The translations under genes and the position numbers were made by a program. Shown in pieces: positions 11,348 to 22,507 of a stretch of 64,000 nucleotides of DNA (position 1 is the first letter of the stretch; each line of letters opens with the position of its first letter). The notes beneath the pieces are model-generated. The model was given only the letters and a program-made list of their open reading frames with translations. It was not told the DNA's origin and did no database searches. The stretch spans positions 19,791,533-19,855,532 of the forward strand of contig CM069439.1 of NCBI GenBank assembly GCA_035610365.1, read 5' to 3'. Source of the stretch: Aquatica leii. Lineage: Eukaryota; Arthropoda; Insecta; Coleoptera; Lampyridae.

Positions 11348-11707
11348 GTTTGTTACGAGAATTATCTCGTAACTTAAAAAAGACAGCGACTAATTCAGTT
11401 TGATTCGGAGAGTAGGTAGTAAGTTTCGTAGTGTTAAGTTATGAAGCAATTTAAAATGGCCCCAAAACGATAAAAGTATAGAATGGGAGACACTGTTTAA
11501 ATTTACCCAAAGAGAACAAATGACAAAACAGAATTTGTAACAACGAGTATATTTATTTTATCAAAGACAGAAAAGTTCGTAGAGAGCAGACGATAATTTT
11601 ACATACCTGCGATTAAACGCTAGAATGCAGGTCAATATTACCAATAATGGTGGTTGAAATAAACTCCCTTTAGTTGGGCAACATGTCGTACAACAAGTTA
11701 AGTTATT
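11348..11707 (+). repeat. possible solo LTR starting TGTTACGAG
   Basis: The stretch begins TGTTACGAGAATT and reaches a GGGCAACATGTCGTACA block that ends in CA. The same two landmarks, in the same order and about 250 bp apart, occur at 47094-47351, and the second landmark alone occurs at 1878. TG...CA ends and a TGTTACG start are usual for Ty3/gypsy LTRs. Similarity between the landmarks is weak, so this is tentative. Confidence 0.35.
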
Positions 11708-12890
11708 CGATCAACTTTTACATTCCAAAAATAAATAAATTTACATTTGTAAATTGTAACACAAATTTGCAAATCTCGATGATTCAGAGAACCAGAGCGC
11801 ACTGTCTAATGTGACACACAGAAAAAGATTTTATAGTTAATCTTGATAACAACCTACTATGTACTTCCAGTCGTAGCTATAATACTTGCAATTTAGTTTT
11901 TTTTAGAATGCGACTAGCTTGCGGCATCTTTTCGGAATTTCTTAAAATTCGCTGAAATAAACAAAACCGTACATACAATGTTATCAAAAGTAAGTTTTCC
12001 TTGGTTCAAACGATCAATAAAAACAAATCAAATGCGCTGAGTTTCCCTCAAATTAACTATATTTTTGCTTTAAGTGGGTTTTCTAATACGGTTAGAATTT
12101 TATCCAATACTCGATGGTTTCGATATTTCTAACGCAAGTAGTAAAATACTACGCCCAATACTTGCATGGATGCGTGTGAATAATTCGAAATGAAAAACCT
12201 ATAACGTTAGATGATGTCCAACCTATTTCACCGTCACCGAATAGATGATTATTTTTCATCCAACTGCGATGTCAAAACTTTACGACGCACAGCTAGGAGT
12301 GAGCGTTTCTAGAATAAATCTTATACGTTGCAAACATCATACCGAAGCACTTTTAACATAACTAATTCTGTCTTAGTGACTGGCAACGTCAAAGTAGTTG
12401 GATTACAAGAAACGACACACACACACAACAAAACAAAAACCCACTAAATCCAATCAAACAAGAGAAGTAACTGAGAAAAAAAAAGAAAAAGAAAAGAAGT
12501 ATAGTTGCAGTGAAATCTATATCATTCGGTTACCACAAGTAAAAAATGAAACATTGTAATTTTTACTTTTTTTTCTCATACGACGATCCACTCTTTTAAA
12601 GGTTTTGCCTATCAGAAGTATTCTCTTTGAAAATCTTTTTTCGTAAAGATTTCTGGCTTCCAAGGCATTACATGATGGAAGCTCGTACATTAAATGCATG
12701 TCGGCATATTTAACAAATGTAAACTCTATTTCTAATTAACTAACCACAAAAAAAGCACAAAAATGTCAATACAATCTGACACTTACCTGACACTTTTTAA
12801 ATCGGTACATGTTAAAAAAACTATAGCAACAAAGAATACATTTTACGAAAATAACAACAAATGCAAAAACCAGATTGGACAAAAATATTA
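11708..12890. other. non-coding stretch without recognised features
   Basis: No transposase or host motif was recognised. It includes a short AC-rich run (about 12416-12440) and an A-rich run (12476-12495). A 60-codon open frame on the minus strand at 12517-12699 shows no recognisable motif and is probably chance. Confidence 0.45.
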
Positions 12891-12896
12891 TTTAAA

Positions 12897-13045
12897 ATAT
12901 TTTTGGAACGCCATTCTGTGGTAAAAATACCACTTATGATAATATAGAAAACTATAAATTAGTACGGAAGGTAGAAAAGTTGTCATTGGATTTAATGACA
13001 GCGAAAGTCAATGTTCTATTGACAAGTGACGCTGTCAAAATCCCA
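12897..13045 (+). repeat. repeat unit shared with 13222-13400
   Basis: The block TTTTTGGAACGCCATTCTGT, through the GATAATATAGAAAACTATAAA and ACGGAAGGTAGAAAAGTTGTC segments, recurs nearly unchanged about 325 bp downstream in the same orientation. No coding sense is apparent. It is probably an old non-autonomous element or part of one. Confidence 0.65.
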
Positions 13046-13221
13046 ACTATAAAATAGGTTAGGAACAATGTCAGTATAATTGTTAAAAACAACATCAGAA
13101 CTAGCGGACAGCTGTTTCGTTCTTTAGGAACTCGTCAACGCTAGGATATACCGATGTGTTTCCACAACCATACTGACAGACAACCGTACTCTTTTATGTC
13201 GTGTAGACATTACCAACATAT

Positions 13222-13400
13222 TTAAAATGTTTTTGGAACGCCATCCTGTGGTAAAAATACCACTTATGATAATATTGAAAACTATAAATTAATACGGAAG
13301 GTAGAAAAGTTGTCATTAGATTTAATGAGAGCGTCATTAAATCCAAGGGTAACTTTTCTACCTTCCGTACTAATTTATAGTTTTCTATATTAAAAATATT
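13222..13400. repeat. palindromic second copy of the 12.9-kb repeat
   Basis: This copy matches 12897-13000 in direct orientation. It is then followed, after a short spacer at about 13325-13345, by the same sequence inverted: ACTTTTCTACCTTCCGTACT mirrors the earlier GGAAGGTAGAAAAGT. The result is a hairpin with arms of about 55-60 bp. The inverted arm resembles the upstream unit (CTAATTTATAG) more than its own partner. Confidence 0.7.
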
Positions 13401-13628
13401 ATTGTTGTTTCTATCGTACAGGGTGTAAAAAAAACATTACTGTGTTAGAGCTAGCTCGTTCCTGGCAAACTAAATTAACCAAATGTGAAGAAAAGGGTTT
13501 TTGTTAAAAATTTACCTAGTAACCATCATTCTTTTAAAAGTTCTGGCAAATTGTTTTGAAAAAATTCTAAATAAAGTTATCCAGTTAACAAACGATGGAT
13601 AGAGTCATCTCATACAATAAGGTACTAT

Positions 13629-14163
13629 GCTGTGGCGGTCTCAGGGGGGGGGGGCAGCGGCGGCCGACCCCCCCCCCACTGTCTACCCTATATCGTTTTT
13701 CTCATCGATTGATTGTCGATCGTATTTGTTATAAGGAGAATTTTTTCACGAGCGAGAGTAAATTCTCCCATTAAAATACTTTATTGTATTGGAAACTACG
13801 CTTAGGAAATAGTCTTAACTGCGCAACTCCCTCTCTCCTAATGCTACTATTATCGTCACAGAAGTCAGTTGGTGGTGATATTCGCGAGTTTTTTAAAAGT
13901 AAAACGAGTAAAACTTCCGATATTGTGGATAAAGATAAAACTGCCACCGTTGCGGGGAGTTCTGGGGGAGCAGGAGCAGCGCATGTATTTGACGATAGCC
14001 CATGCTTTTCCGAACCTTCTTTGAATTCGAAAATTACCCATGAAGTCCATCAGGAACTGCACGAGTTTGATATTGGCCGGGCGTCATGTCAAAATTTAAG
14101 TTCAATGGAGAGATATGCATTTTTGAAAAATATTTGGGAGCCACCCGAAAATATTATTGCGCT
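13629..14163 (+). pseudogene. N-terminal fragment of a ZMYM1-like hAT transposase
   Basis: A GC-rich block with poly-G and poly-C runs at 13629-13677 resembles the ends of ZMYM1-like hAT elements. The following plus-strand frame reads GGDIREFFKSKTSKTS, then a Ser/Gly/Ala-rich stretch, then HEFDIGRASCQ and RYAFLKNIWEPPEN. This is the characteristic N-terminus of the hAT-derived ZMYM1 / P52rIPK-like group, ahead of its TTF zinc finger. The frame is cut at about 14163, where a non-LTR retrotransposon begins, so everything downstream is absent. Confidence 0.75.
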
Positions 14164-14945
14164 CTTTTATCCTTGTCCACCTTTCTTGTTTTTTGATATC
14201 CTTATTTCTCCTTATTATTTCTTCTTTTGCCCCTACTCCCTCTTCTCTTAATCTCTCTACTTCTTCTCTCGCGTACCCCTTTTTGTAATACTCTTCTCTG
14301 CCCTCCTGTCCGTACTTCACTTTTCCTCCCTTTATCTCTTTCCATTATTCTTGCAGTATTTTGCATTCTGTTCTTTCCCTCAGTTCTTCCTCGTATTTTA
14401 TGGCTTTTTTTCCTGACTTTACTTTTATTTTTGCTACCTGTACCTCCTCTCCCGCAATATACCCCGGTGTATCTCTGTCCAGTCTTAAAACCCATCTCCG
14501 GTATTTTTCCTGTAGCCGTTCTACCTCCCTCCATTATTTGCAGCCCCATATTTTTGCCTCATACATCACCACCCCCTTTATTAATTTTTCAAACAACAAT
14601 TTTCTTTTTTCTATATCCATCTCGAATACTCTTTCCCCCACACCCCACACTTGTCCTATTAACCTATTGCCTTTCTTTACTCTTTCCTTTATGTGTTCTC
14701 CCTCCTTATTATCCTGCTTCATCGTGTTGCCCAGGTATGTAAATTCCTTCACTTGCTGCACTTCCTCATCTCTCCATTTCCACTCCTCTCTTTTTTTTCC
14801 TTCTTTTCTAAATACCATTATTTTTGTTTTCTCTTTTTCTTTTTCATATATTATTCTAGCGTTTTTATCATCTCTTTCAAGTCTTTTAAGTAGACATGCA
14901 TATCATTTGAACACAATAAAGTCTTTGTATATTTCATTTTATTCA
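14164..14945 (-). pseudogene. non-LTR retrotransposon reverse transcriptase, C-terminal fragment
   Basis: Read on the minus strand, it begins inside the RT palm (a degraded YADD region giving SNDMHVYLKD near 14900). It continues with EVQQVKEFTYLGNTM, the IEKRKLLFEKLI and MYEAKIWGCK thumb segment, then a long charged coiled region (GREEYYKKGYAREEVERLR) ending at KQERWTRIKE. This is the C-terminal half of a LINE-type RT, and a second copy lies at 55855-56515. Both the 5' part and the terminal zinc knuckle are absent here. The long plus-strand open frames over this stretch are antisense shadows of its purine-rich coding strand. Confidence 0.82.
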
Positions 14946-14949
14946 AAGC

Positions 14950-15135
14950 GCAATTGACCGGCGAAATTTTTTCGGCAGGGAAATGACAATGAACCATAAC
15001 TGTCGGTTAACTTCTCTTTCGGTAAACTGTTCTTTGGTAAAAATGTTTTTCGGTCAATTGTAATTCGTCGAATTGTTCTTTTGGTAAACTGTTTTCGGTA
15101 AACTATTTTCGGTCAACTGTTTTCGGTAAACTTTC
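14950..15135. repeat. degenerate TTTTCGGTAAACTGT short-repeat array
   Basis: The motif TTCGGTAAACTGT or TTCGGTCAACTGT recurs at least seven times at irregular 15-40-bp spacing, with single-base differences and a few inverted hints near the start. It sits directly after the non-LTR fragment. It may be the subterminal repeat region of an unrecognised DNA transposon. Confidence 0.6.
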
Positions 15136-17160
15136 CTAGATCCTTAACGGATATGTTACGATTCCATTTATTTATTTGGTTTTCTTTTCGATAAAACTGT
15201 AATACGGTATTTTTATAACTTAATGAGATATTTTATTTCAACCTTTAACGATAGCCTTAAAAATTCATTTTAAAAAAACTGTACAGCATTTTTTGCGTTT
15301 TTTGAAAATCACGTAAGACAAATATACCGTTTCACTTAGAACACGTCGTGCAAGTCCTACCGCTTTATGATTACTAAGTTGAAAGCAATGTGGGCTACAA
15401 ACAAGCGAGCCCTTTCGCATGTTAAGACTGCATCTGAAAGCTCAAATTTTAAATTAACTTCCTTACATTATCTTTGGATGTACCCACGAGCCAAAAGTCC
15501 TAATAACTTGAAATTTTCATATTCTCTTGGTTGGGTCTGATAAAGAAACCAAAAGTGGGTGTATCCGCCATTTTTCACAGTTTTTTTTTATATAATTATG
15601 TACGTATGTAAATTATTCCAATTATTTTTAAAGTTTCTTTTAGAGATAATTCTACCTAATCATTTATTAAAATAAAAAAATTTCTAACATTAACAGTTTA
15701 GTAGATATTTTATTTATAATTTGAAATGAATTCCATAAATAATTTAGGTTCGAATCCTGCCTGCGAGGATTTTGTTTAGAAAAAGAATCCATATCTTGAA
15801 GGGAAAGCAAGATATGTTAAAAATAACAATTTTTCTCTATATTCTTTTGACTTGTTTTTCTTCAATTTGAAAATAAAAATATGTAGAAATTCCTTATAGG
15901 AAAGTCGTGTGGCGACCACACCAGTTTTTATTTTTTTGTGTAAACATCCGACTTAGATTGCTGTTTTTGTTTTATTTTACTAAATAACAGCTCGTATTGT
16001 CTCTGGAAAAATTGTTTTTTATCTCCTTTTTTTTTGTTATGATCTTAAAATTTCTCTTCTCAATATTTTTGTATGTTTTCTGTTATTTTGTTTCTATTTT
16101 AATTTCTATTTTTATCCTTCGAACTCCTAAATACTATTGATCTCTTACCACGAAATAATAAAATTACATTAAAAATTAAAGTAGTGAAAATTTATAAATT
16201 ATAAAGAGTAGTTGATAAAAATTATTCAATTTGGATAAAGATATTTTTATAGATTAATTTTATAATATATAAAATACATTTTGTTTTATTAGTGAAATGA
16301 TTTAAAATTATATCTAATACGTACTTTAACCAAAACTATTTGTTCTTAAATTTAATGTTTTCTACATATGTTTTATTTATTTTGCAGAAAGAAGTTTAAT
16401 TTTAACTAAAGTAATGTTACTCTTAATTTTATTGCAAGTAATTGTTTGTTACAGTCAATTACCTTCACCGCATTACCACTGATTGCTATTCTCTCTGTCT
16501 CTTTCAGGATTAAACTACAACCACCACCTCATGGAATTTTTATGTGTTACAACATGTTGTTTAGGAATGAATTAACTTTATTTTTGTTTACAAAAGTTTA
16601 ATCAGTTAATGTTAATAGATCTTGTTACGATTTGTTGACTATTATCAATACAATACAATACAAAAGCAGGTGAAAAGTCACGTACTATGTATTAATCATT
16701 TTTTTTTTAAGCTTTTCTTTCATTGGACGAGCTTTGTTTTATTAAACATAGGATAAGCTTTAATAAAATGGAGATGTTTTAATCTGTTTTTCAACAAACA
16801 ACTTTTAATTTAATTATAAATCGTATCCGTGTACAAAGAACAACTACTGTTGCTAAATAATTTTATGTTAAATGCTAAATATTCTTTTCAGTATAAATCC
16901 ATAGAATTAGAAAAAAGAGCAATATTTGTAAGGTATGATTTTTTATCACGCATTAAAAAATTGATTAGATATTAAAGTCATTCCTGCCAATACCTTTATC
17001 GCTTTTTTATTGTAGGAGAATCGTTGATTTTAAACGATGCTTTTGCTAATGTAGTAAACATTTATTTTTCGACAAATATCTTATTTGTTTCTAAGAGAAA
17101 TTGATGACGTTAAATTAAAACTATATTTTTTTACGATGACTAAGTACGTTTATATTTATT
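15136..17160. other. AT-rich stretch without recognised genes
   Basis: No coding motif was recognised. A GGTTCGAATCC sequence at 15748 resembles a tRNA B box but has no A box at the right distance. If the exon at 17166 is real, the DNA just upstream of it would be intron. Confidence 0.4.
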
Positions 17161-17165
17161 TGCAG

Positions 17166-17335
17166 ATAAAAGGAATGTGCTTTGAATATAAATCAATAAT
17201 GTTGGCTTCGGATTCGATTTCTTCAAAAACTAGAAGTTTGCCTCGTAACGTTAAGAAAAGTGTCGAATTTGAGACAGTATCTACTAAAAATGGAAACGAA
17301 GAACTTGGAATTAAAGTTATTGGTGATGCCGATAG
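17166..17335 (+). CDS. candidate host-gene exon
   Basis: A 170-bp open segment is framed by a good splice acceptor (TATTTATTTGCAG ending at 17165) and a donor (GATAG then GTAAAT at 17336). It reads through ASDSISSKTRSLPRNVKKS, VEFETVSTKNGN and EELGIKVIGDADR, with a phase that splits the last Arg codon. An ATG at 17200 could be the start codon or an internal Met. The composition is polar and balanced, unlike the transposon shadows nearby. GNEELGIKVIGD resembles the carboxylate-binding loop of a PDZ domain, but that is a guess from one short motif. The gene is not identified, and no second exon was found in the window. Confidence 0.42.
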
Positions 17336-17770
17336 GTAAATTATTACATTCGATTCTAATCTAACAGTAGAGCTAGATTAGTTTTTCTTAGAGATAACTA
17401 ACATGCATGACCATAAAATATAATTTTTTGATAGTTTCTATTCCTGCATGGCATACATTCAATTTTTGATAGATGCAGTTCTATCATCTAGAACAATTAT
17501 TAATATTACAAAATAGTAGGAAATGCAGAAATGACGGCATCGTCCGTATTAGAATAACGAAATCACGAATGGGGTAAAAATATTTTTGATTTGAAAATAT
17601 ATTGATCAAGTTTATCCAACTAATACATTTCTATATTTCTATTCTAGTAGTAATTACGAATAATTTTCATAATGGATTATTCTATGTATATCGATTATAT
17701 ATAGTATATATTTGAGTCTTATTTTAAAAATGTGCTTTAACGTAACATTCTTAAATTTTCAAACATTAAA
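17336..17770. other. AT-rich non-coding stretch after the candidate exon
   Basis: If the exon call holds, this is the start of an intron. No motif beyond the donor site is recognised. Confidence 0.4.
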
Positions 17771-17779
17771 TAGTTTCTT

Positions 17780-17918
17780 TTAATTAGAGAAAGTATTTTT
17801 TTATATTAATTTTTAGCATGCAATGTTTTTGTGAGCGAATATACTTTTTATAGGACATTTCAGGCGAGTAATGACTACACTACACAAAAATGAATCACAA
17901 TCATTTGATGTAAAATTA
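17780..17918 (-). pseudogene. Tc1 transposase C-terminal tail, split off by copy B
   Basis: In the minus sense, the Tc1 relic at 20443-21247 ends at LQETWNI exactly where copy B begins. The sequence left of copy B continues plausibly as the Tc1 tail, with a segment reading TSNDCDSFLCSVV and TRLKC. This places the insertion of copy B inside the Tc1 gene. The tail is short and degraded. Confidence 0.45.
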
Positions 17919-20442
17919 CACTGGTCTGCAAAAAAATATTTTTTATCGAGCCCTGACACTATTTCGGGTGATTCTTATGTAAAATGACGTCCTGAATCCA
18001 AATATGTCTTCCGTTTTCTTCCATCACCCACCATTTTCGAGGGAGCCCCAAATATCTAATTTTACCACTTTTCGATAAATTAATTATAATTTATTTATCG
18101 AACGATAATAATAATTATTATAATAATAAATATATGAACATGAATTTAATTTAAATGGGAAAAAGAACTATTTTAGCTATAAACAGTAATAAATAAAAAG
18201 ATATTCATCGTTACTTGGTGCTTGCTTTCCTTTTATACCCAGAGGTACAGCACTCTCGTTTCAAAAACCAGCAGTACTCCGCCAACATGCTTGCATTCCA
18301 CTTCCCTGAAAATCTCTTCTCCAGCTTAGCGATGTCTTGATGGAACCGTTCCCCGTGTTCATCCGAGACTGCTCCTAAATTTTCAGGGAAAAAGTCCTTG
18401 TACGCTAAAAGCAGTTCCTCGACCGTGAGCGACATAATCTTCACTTTTGTGGTTACCCAGGAAGTTCTTACAAACGTTTTGAAATGCAAACCAAGCTCGT
18501 TTTTCTTTTCGATTTAGGTGTTCAATAAACGTCAAATCTTGGAAGAGTTGTCTAATCTGGGGACCAACAAAAACGCCTTCTTTGATTTTAGCTTCGCTAA
18601 GACGAGGAAATTTAGTTTTTAAAAATTGAAATGCGCCACCTGTCTTGTCCACTGCTTTCACAAACTGCTTGATCAATCCAAGTTTGATGTGTAAAGGTAA
18701 TAAGTAAATATTTTCCTTCGGAACCAAAGGATTGTGGGCGACATTTTTCTGACCAGGAATAAGATTTTCTCGCAGAGGCCAGTCCCGTACGATCTAATGT
18801 TTATCTCGGGCTCGGCTATCCCATTCACAAAGGAAGCAGCAATATTTTGTGAATCCTGATTGTAGGCTCGTGAGTAGAGCAACAACTTTCAAGTCAGCGC
18901 AAAGTTTCCACTTATAATCATGATAACTAATTTTATCAAGGATTCTGAAGATGTTTTTGTACGTTTCCTTTATATCAACAGAGTATGCAACTGGAACTGA
19001 TAGGAAGTCATTCCCATTTGCCAACAGGACAACTTTTAAGTTTGTTTTTGATGAGTCTATAAACAGTCTCCATTTGTCTGGGTCACATGGCATCTGTAGC
19101 TCTGTCATCAATAAATTTGCATTAGGGCAGAACACTAAACCTTTATCTTCTGAGAAAAGACATTTCAGGGTTGCTTGTCTGGTCCTGTAAGAAGATATTT
19201 TTACTCCATTTTCTAAGAGATTCCACTGTTGAAGTCGCGATCCTAGGAGCTGAGATTTGGTCTTGGGTAACTGCAAATCCCTGACAAGATCATTTAATTC
19301 CGATTGAGTGAGGAGATGAGGTTGTCGAGAAACTAAATCTGCGGAATACTCTTCATCATCATTGAACGTATCATTCGAAGCCCCAGGTTGTGGCTCAGAG
19401 TATTTTAAATCAATTTCCGGCTCTAGAGTATAAGTGTTTGGGGGCTCTGGCATTGGCAAAGTATCGTTATGAGGAACAGGTCTTAGAGCTGACGGAATAT
19501 TGGGATACTGAATTGTATGCTTACTTTTGCTCGAAAACCCGACGGTGAAAGTCATACAAAAGTAACAATCTGTAAGATGACAGCGAGGTTCACGCCAAAC
19601 CATGGGCACAGCAAATGGCATTGATTTACGGGTACCTTTGAGCCATTTGGTCAAACTACTGTAACAAATCGTACAGCAAACTGATGGAGCCCAAGTCTTG
19701 TCCTGGTCGCCAACTTGACAATCAAAATACAATTTATAAGCTGTTTTAACAAGCGGAGAAAGGGGTTTTCGTTGCGCTTTTAAAGTTAATTCTCCGCAGA
19801 CATAGCAAAAGCTATCGAGATGATTTTTACACTCGCGTGGCATAATTAAACGGTAATTCAACGCCCGACATTAACCACAAATCACACTTAGTCACTTGAA
19901 AAAATCCGGAGTAAAAGTAGTTTTACTGTTTTACATAAATGAACAAAAATGAACACAAAATTCAGCACGTTTAAAACGTCGACAAGTTAACTCTGCAACA
20001 GCTATACATGTACTGATCGAAGCAGTTAAGCAAACAATGTAATATACTATAATGAGAAGAGTAATGCAAGTTCAAGCCTGTCGAAAATTCCTGTTCAAAC
20101 CTGCATGTGGTATTGAGATCGCCAGCGTCGTGCAGTGAATCTTCTTAACTGTTTATTGATATTTTTTTACTGTTTTTATATATTTGTATTTTATTGTTGT
20201 TTCTATATACATTTTATAGCAAAACTTTTGCCATATACTTTGGTATAAATTTTATTACTTGCTTTAGGATGTTTAACGGCTATAAGTTAAAATTCTAAAA
20301 AAAAATGCAAAAAATAAAATAAAGATGGGGTTCCCCCAAAATAGGTGGATGATGGGTAAAAACGGAGCTCATTTTTGGATTCAGAAGGTCATTTTACATC
20401 AGATTCGTCAGGTATCAGGGCCGATTTTCATGCAGACCAGTG
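17919..20442 (-). mobile_element. CACTG-ended DNA transposon, copy B
   Basis: It starts CACTGGTCTGCA at 17919 and ends TGCAGACCAGTG at 20442, with the same TIRs of about 120 bp as copy A but opposite orientation. The flanks are TTA on the left and ATA on the right, a one-base mismatch from a 3-bp duplication. It lies within a decayed Tc1 transposase. Compared with copy A, it lacks 51 bp of coding sequence (17 codons, in frame) near the C-terminus. Confidence 0.85.
18211..19871 (-). pseudogene. putative transposase, copy B
   Basis: This is the same protein as copy A at high identity. Lesions differ from copy A: a one-base insertion near codon 8, a Tyr-to-stop change at about 18796, a one-base insertion near the VAH segment at about 18428, and a 17-codon in-frame deletion just before FFPENLGAVSDEHG. 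It is otherwise open over long stretches, including a continuous run of 355 codons from an internal Met. The N-terminal zinc-binding Cys pairs and the candidate catalytic FIDSSK, ADLKVV and SDEHGERFHQ blocks are all intact. The two copies therefore died independently. Confidence 0.75.
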
Positions 20443-21247
20443 ATATTCCACGTTTCTTGGAGACGGGCATGCAACTCAAGAACAGTTCTTATGCGCTCTG
20501 ATTTGAGCTTTCTTTTCATAATGTGCTGCAAAGTTTCGATTAGCGAAATTCGAGACTGTTAGATGCCCATTTTAACAAACAAATATTGTTTTTTATTATC
20601 TAATTTTTTAACCGTGTAACAAGCGGCACCGTCTTGTTGAAAGATGCATTCAACAGCGTTTGAATGCATTTCTTCTTTATTTATTAGCGTTCATAATTCC
20701 ATCTACAAAGTGTAACGTACCGACACCTCTAACTAATACAGATTCTCTAATCATAACGGAGGCCGGAAACTTAACTTTATTTTTGAAACAGTCTGTGTGA
20801 TAAACCTCTTCTTTCGTTCTCGGCTTCAACTATCAATAACGTAAATTTGAAGCCAAGCTTTGTCACTCTATATTATCGAGTTCCATTGATCCTAAAACCA
20901 AGCTCTGTACTGCTTCTCTGTTTTTCTTTTGCAGTTTTGTTAGTGAAGGCTTTCACTTTGCTTATGAATGTTAAAGTTAAAAATGGATGTAAAGCGGGCG
21001 CAATTTGAGCTTACTTTATAGGTTTTGAATTTTAGTTTTTGGGAAGCCCTATTACACGTTGCTCTGGAAAAACATTCACGTGTTGCCCGATTCCATAAAA
21101 CTGTTAATTCTCGATCAGTATCCTGGTTCTGCACAATAATCCTTCTCAGAGCCTGTAAATTTGTATTAGAATACTTTGATCGATTCCTAGTTCTTTGTTT
21201 TTGAGTCAATAATCAACTAGTTCTGTCCGCTTTACCACGGGACATTT
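20443..21247 (-). pseudogene. Tc1-like transposase, decayed
   Basis: Coding sense starts near 21247 (SRGKADRTS) and gives the bipartite helix-turn-helix region (LLTQKQRTRN, RATCNRASQKLKFKTYKV). It then has VLVRGVGTLHFVDGIMNAN, a degraded FQQDGA-type block around the second catalytic Asp at about 20620-20640, and TLQHIMKRKLKSERIR before LQETWNI. These are the hallmarks of Tc1-family transposases, which cut and paste the element at TA sites. Multiple frameshifts and stops are present, and copy B interrupts its 3' end. Confidence 0.8.
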
Positions 21248-21330
21248 TTAATTGCCAGAACAACAAATGTTGAATAATTATGTTCTCCAATATTACTATC
21301 AGCTTGTTTATAGTTATTGAAACGTCACAT

Positions 21331-22500
21331 CGTTGATTGTAGTGTTTACTGGAGCATATCTAACCTTCGTGCAGAAAAAGTATGCTCGCCGATAAGAAAT
21401 TAGCATCGATCCATCTGTTGGTCAGCATATTTATTAACCACTTTGCTAATTGTTGTAGATTACTGCAGAATCTTGATTTTACGTTGCCGTGCAGCACTTG
21501 AATTACTACGAAGTTCAAGGTTTTGTTTATCCAGTGTGTACTCATTTATTTAATATAAATAGTTACATGCAGATGCAAGTAATAAAATTATCGTAACAAA
21601 AACTAATTAAGAAACGATATTTTCATAAATCGGTAATATTTAAAATTTGTGACATTTAAAACCTTGACCAACCGCAACTTTATGTGATAGTTTAAGTAGT
21701 GATAAGTTACGTTTGCTTCTCCAATAACATAAGCCGTCAACTGACGGATTTATAATAATGACAATGGAAATTGTCTTACATAATAAATATCATTAAATAT
21801 AAATTTGTTTTATTTTCAACAAATTAAAATATGAAGAAAACAGTGGGAATTGATCAACATTTTAAATATTTTGACTTGGTATCCTGTGCTTATACGTCTC
21901 GTTGCGTGATTAAGGTTTGTAGTTAAATTACGTTTAAAATTACTTTCTCATTAACATATTTACTTCGTCAGCATATCAATAAAGATTAAAAATACAATTA
22001 AAAAATTTAACTTCAATAATAATCTAATTTTTTTTCAAAAATTATTAAAACGGCTATTGTTATGAAAATAATATAACAAAAACTCATCATTAGCTATTTC
22101 GGTTTGAAATGATAGAAGTAAATATCATCTCTAACATTCATAGAGGTGCACAAATCTCGAACGTTTGTACTTCTGAAGAAAAAACATTAGTATCAAGTTT
22201 TAATTTATTTAAAAAGGTAATAACAGAACTATAAAATCAAGTTAATTTGAAATAAACTTGCCACTCGCAAAAAATAGGTAAACAGTAACATGATTGGGTG
22301 ACAAATTGGAATAAATTTATATCAGACCCGATATATCATGACAACTTTGCTTGTAAAATGAGTAAGTAAATTATAAATTATTTGTAAGATATTGTGCTGA
22401 CCCTTTGTGGCAACAGTAGCCGGTGCAGATAATTTATAGAGAGGGACGCGCAGTTATTGGCACGTTGTTGGGCATCTTGCAGCAAACACTACAATCAACG
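21331..22500. mobile_element. 1.17-kb TIR element, copy 1
   Basis: The left end CGTTGATTGTAGTGTTTACT at 21331 is inverted at the right end, AAACACTACAATCAACG, ending at 22500. Flanks GTCACAT (21324-21330) and GTCAAAT (22501-22507) look like a 7-bp target duplication with one change. No transposase is recognised. Most of the interior is repeated in inverted orientation at 33520-34454. A short open segment, IDQHFKYFD...CAYTSR, is kept in frame in both copies. A non-autonomous hAT-like element is the simplest reading. Confidence 0.7.
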
Positions 22501-22507
22501 GTCAAAT

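Noticed and set aside
13629-13677. Poly-G/poly-C run as a CpG-type promoter
   Set aside because: It directly precedes a ZMYM1-like hAT N-terminus and resembles that group's ends; there is no other promoter evidence.
14227-14957. Plus-strand open frames of 171 and 198 codons rich in Leu, Phe, Pro and Ser
   Set aside because: They are antisense to the purine-rich coding strand of the non-LTR reverse transcriptase read on the minus strand, which has clear family motifs.
15745-15770. Possible tRNA gene or tRNA-derived SINE (B-box-like GGTTCGAATCC)
   Set aside because: No A box or acceptor-stem pairing lies upstream at the right distance; the single B-box match is likely chance.
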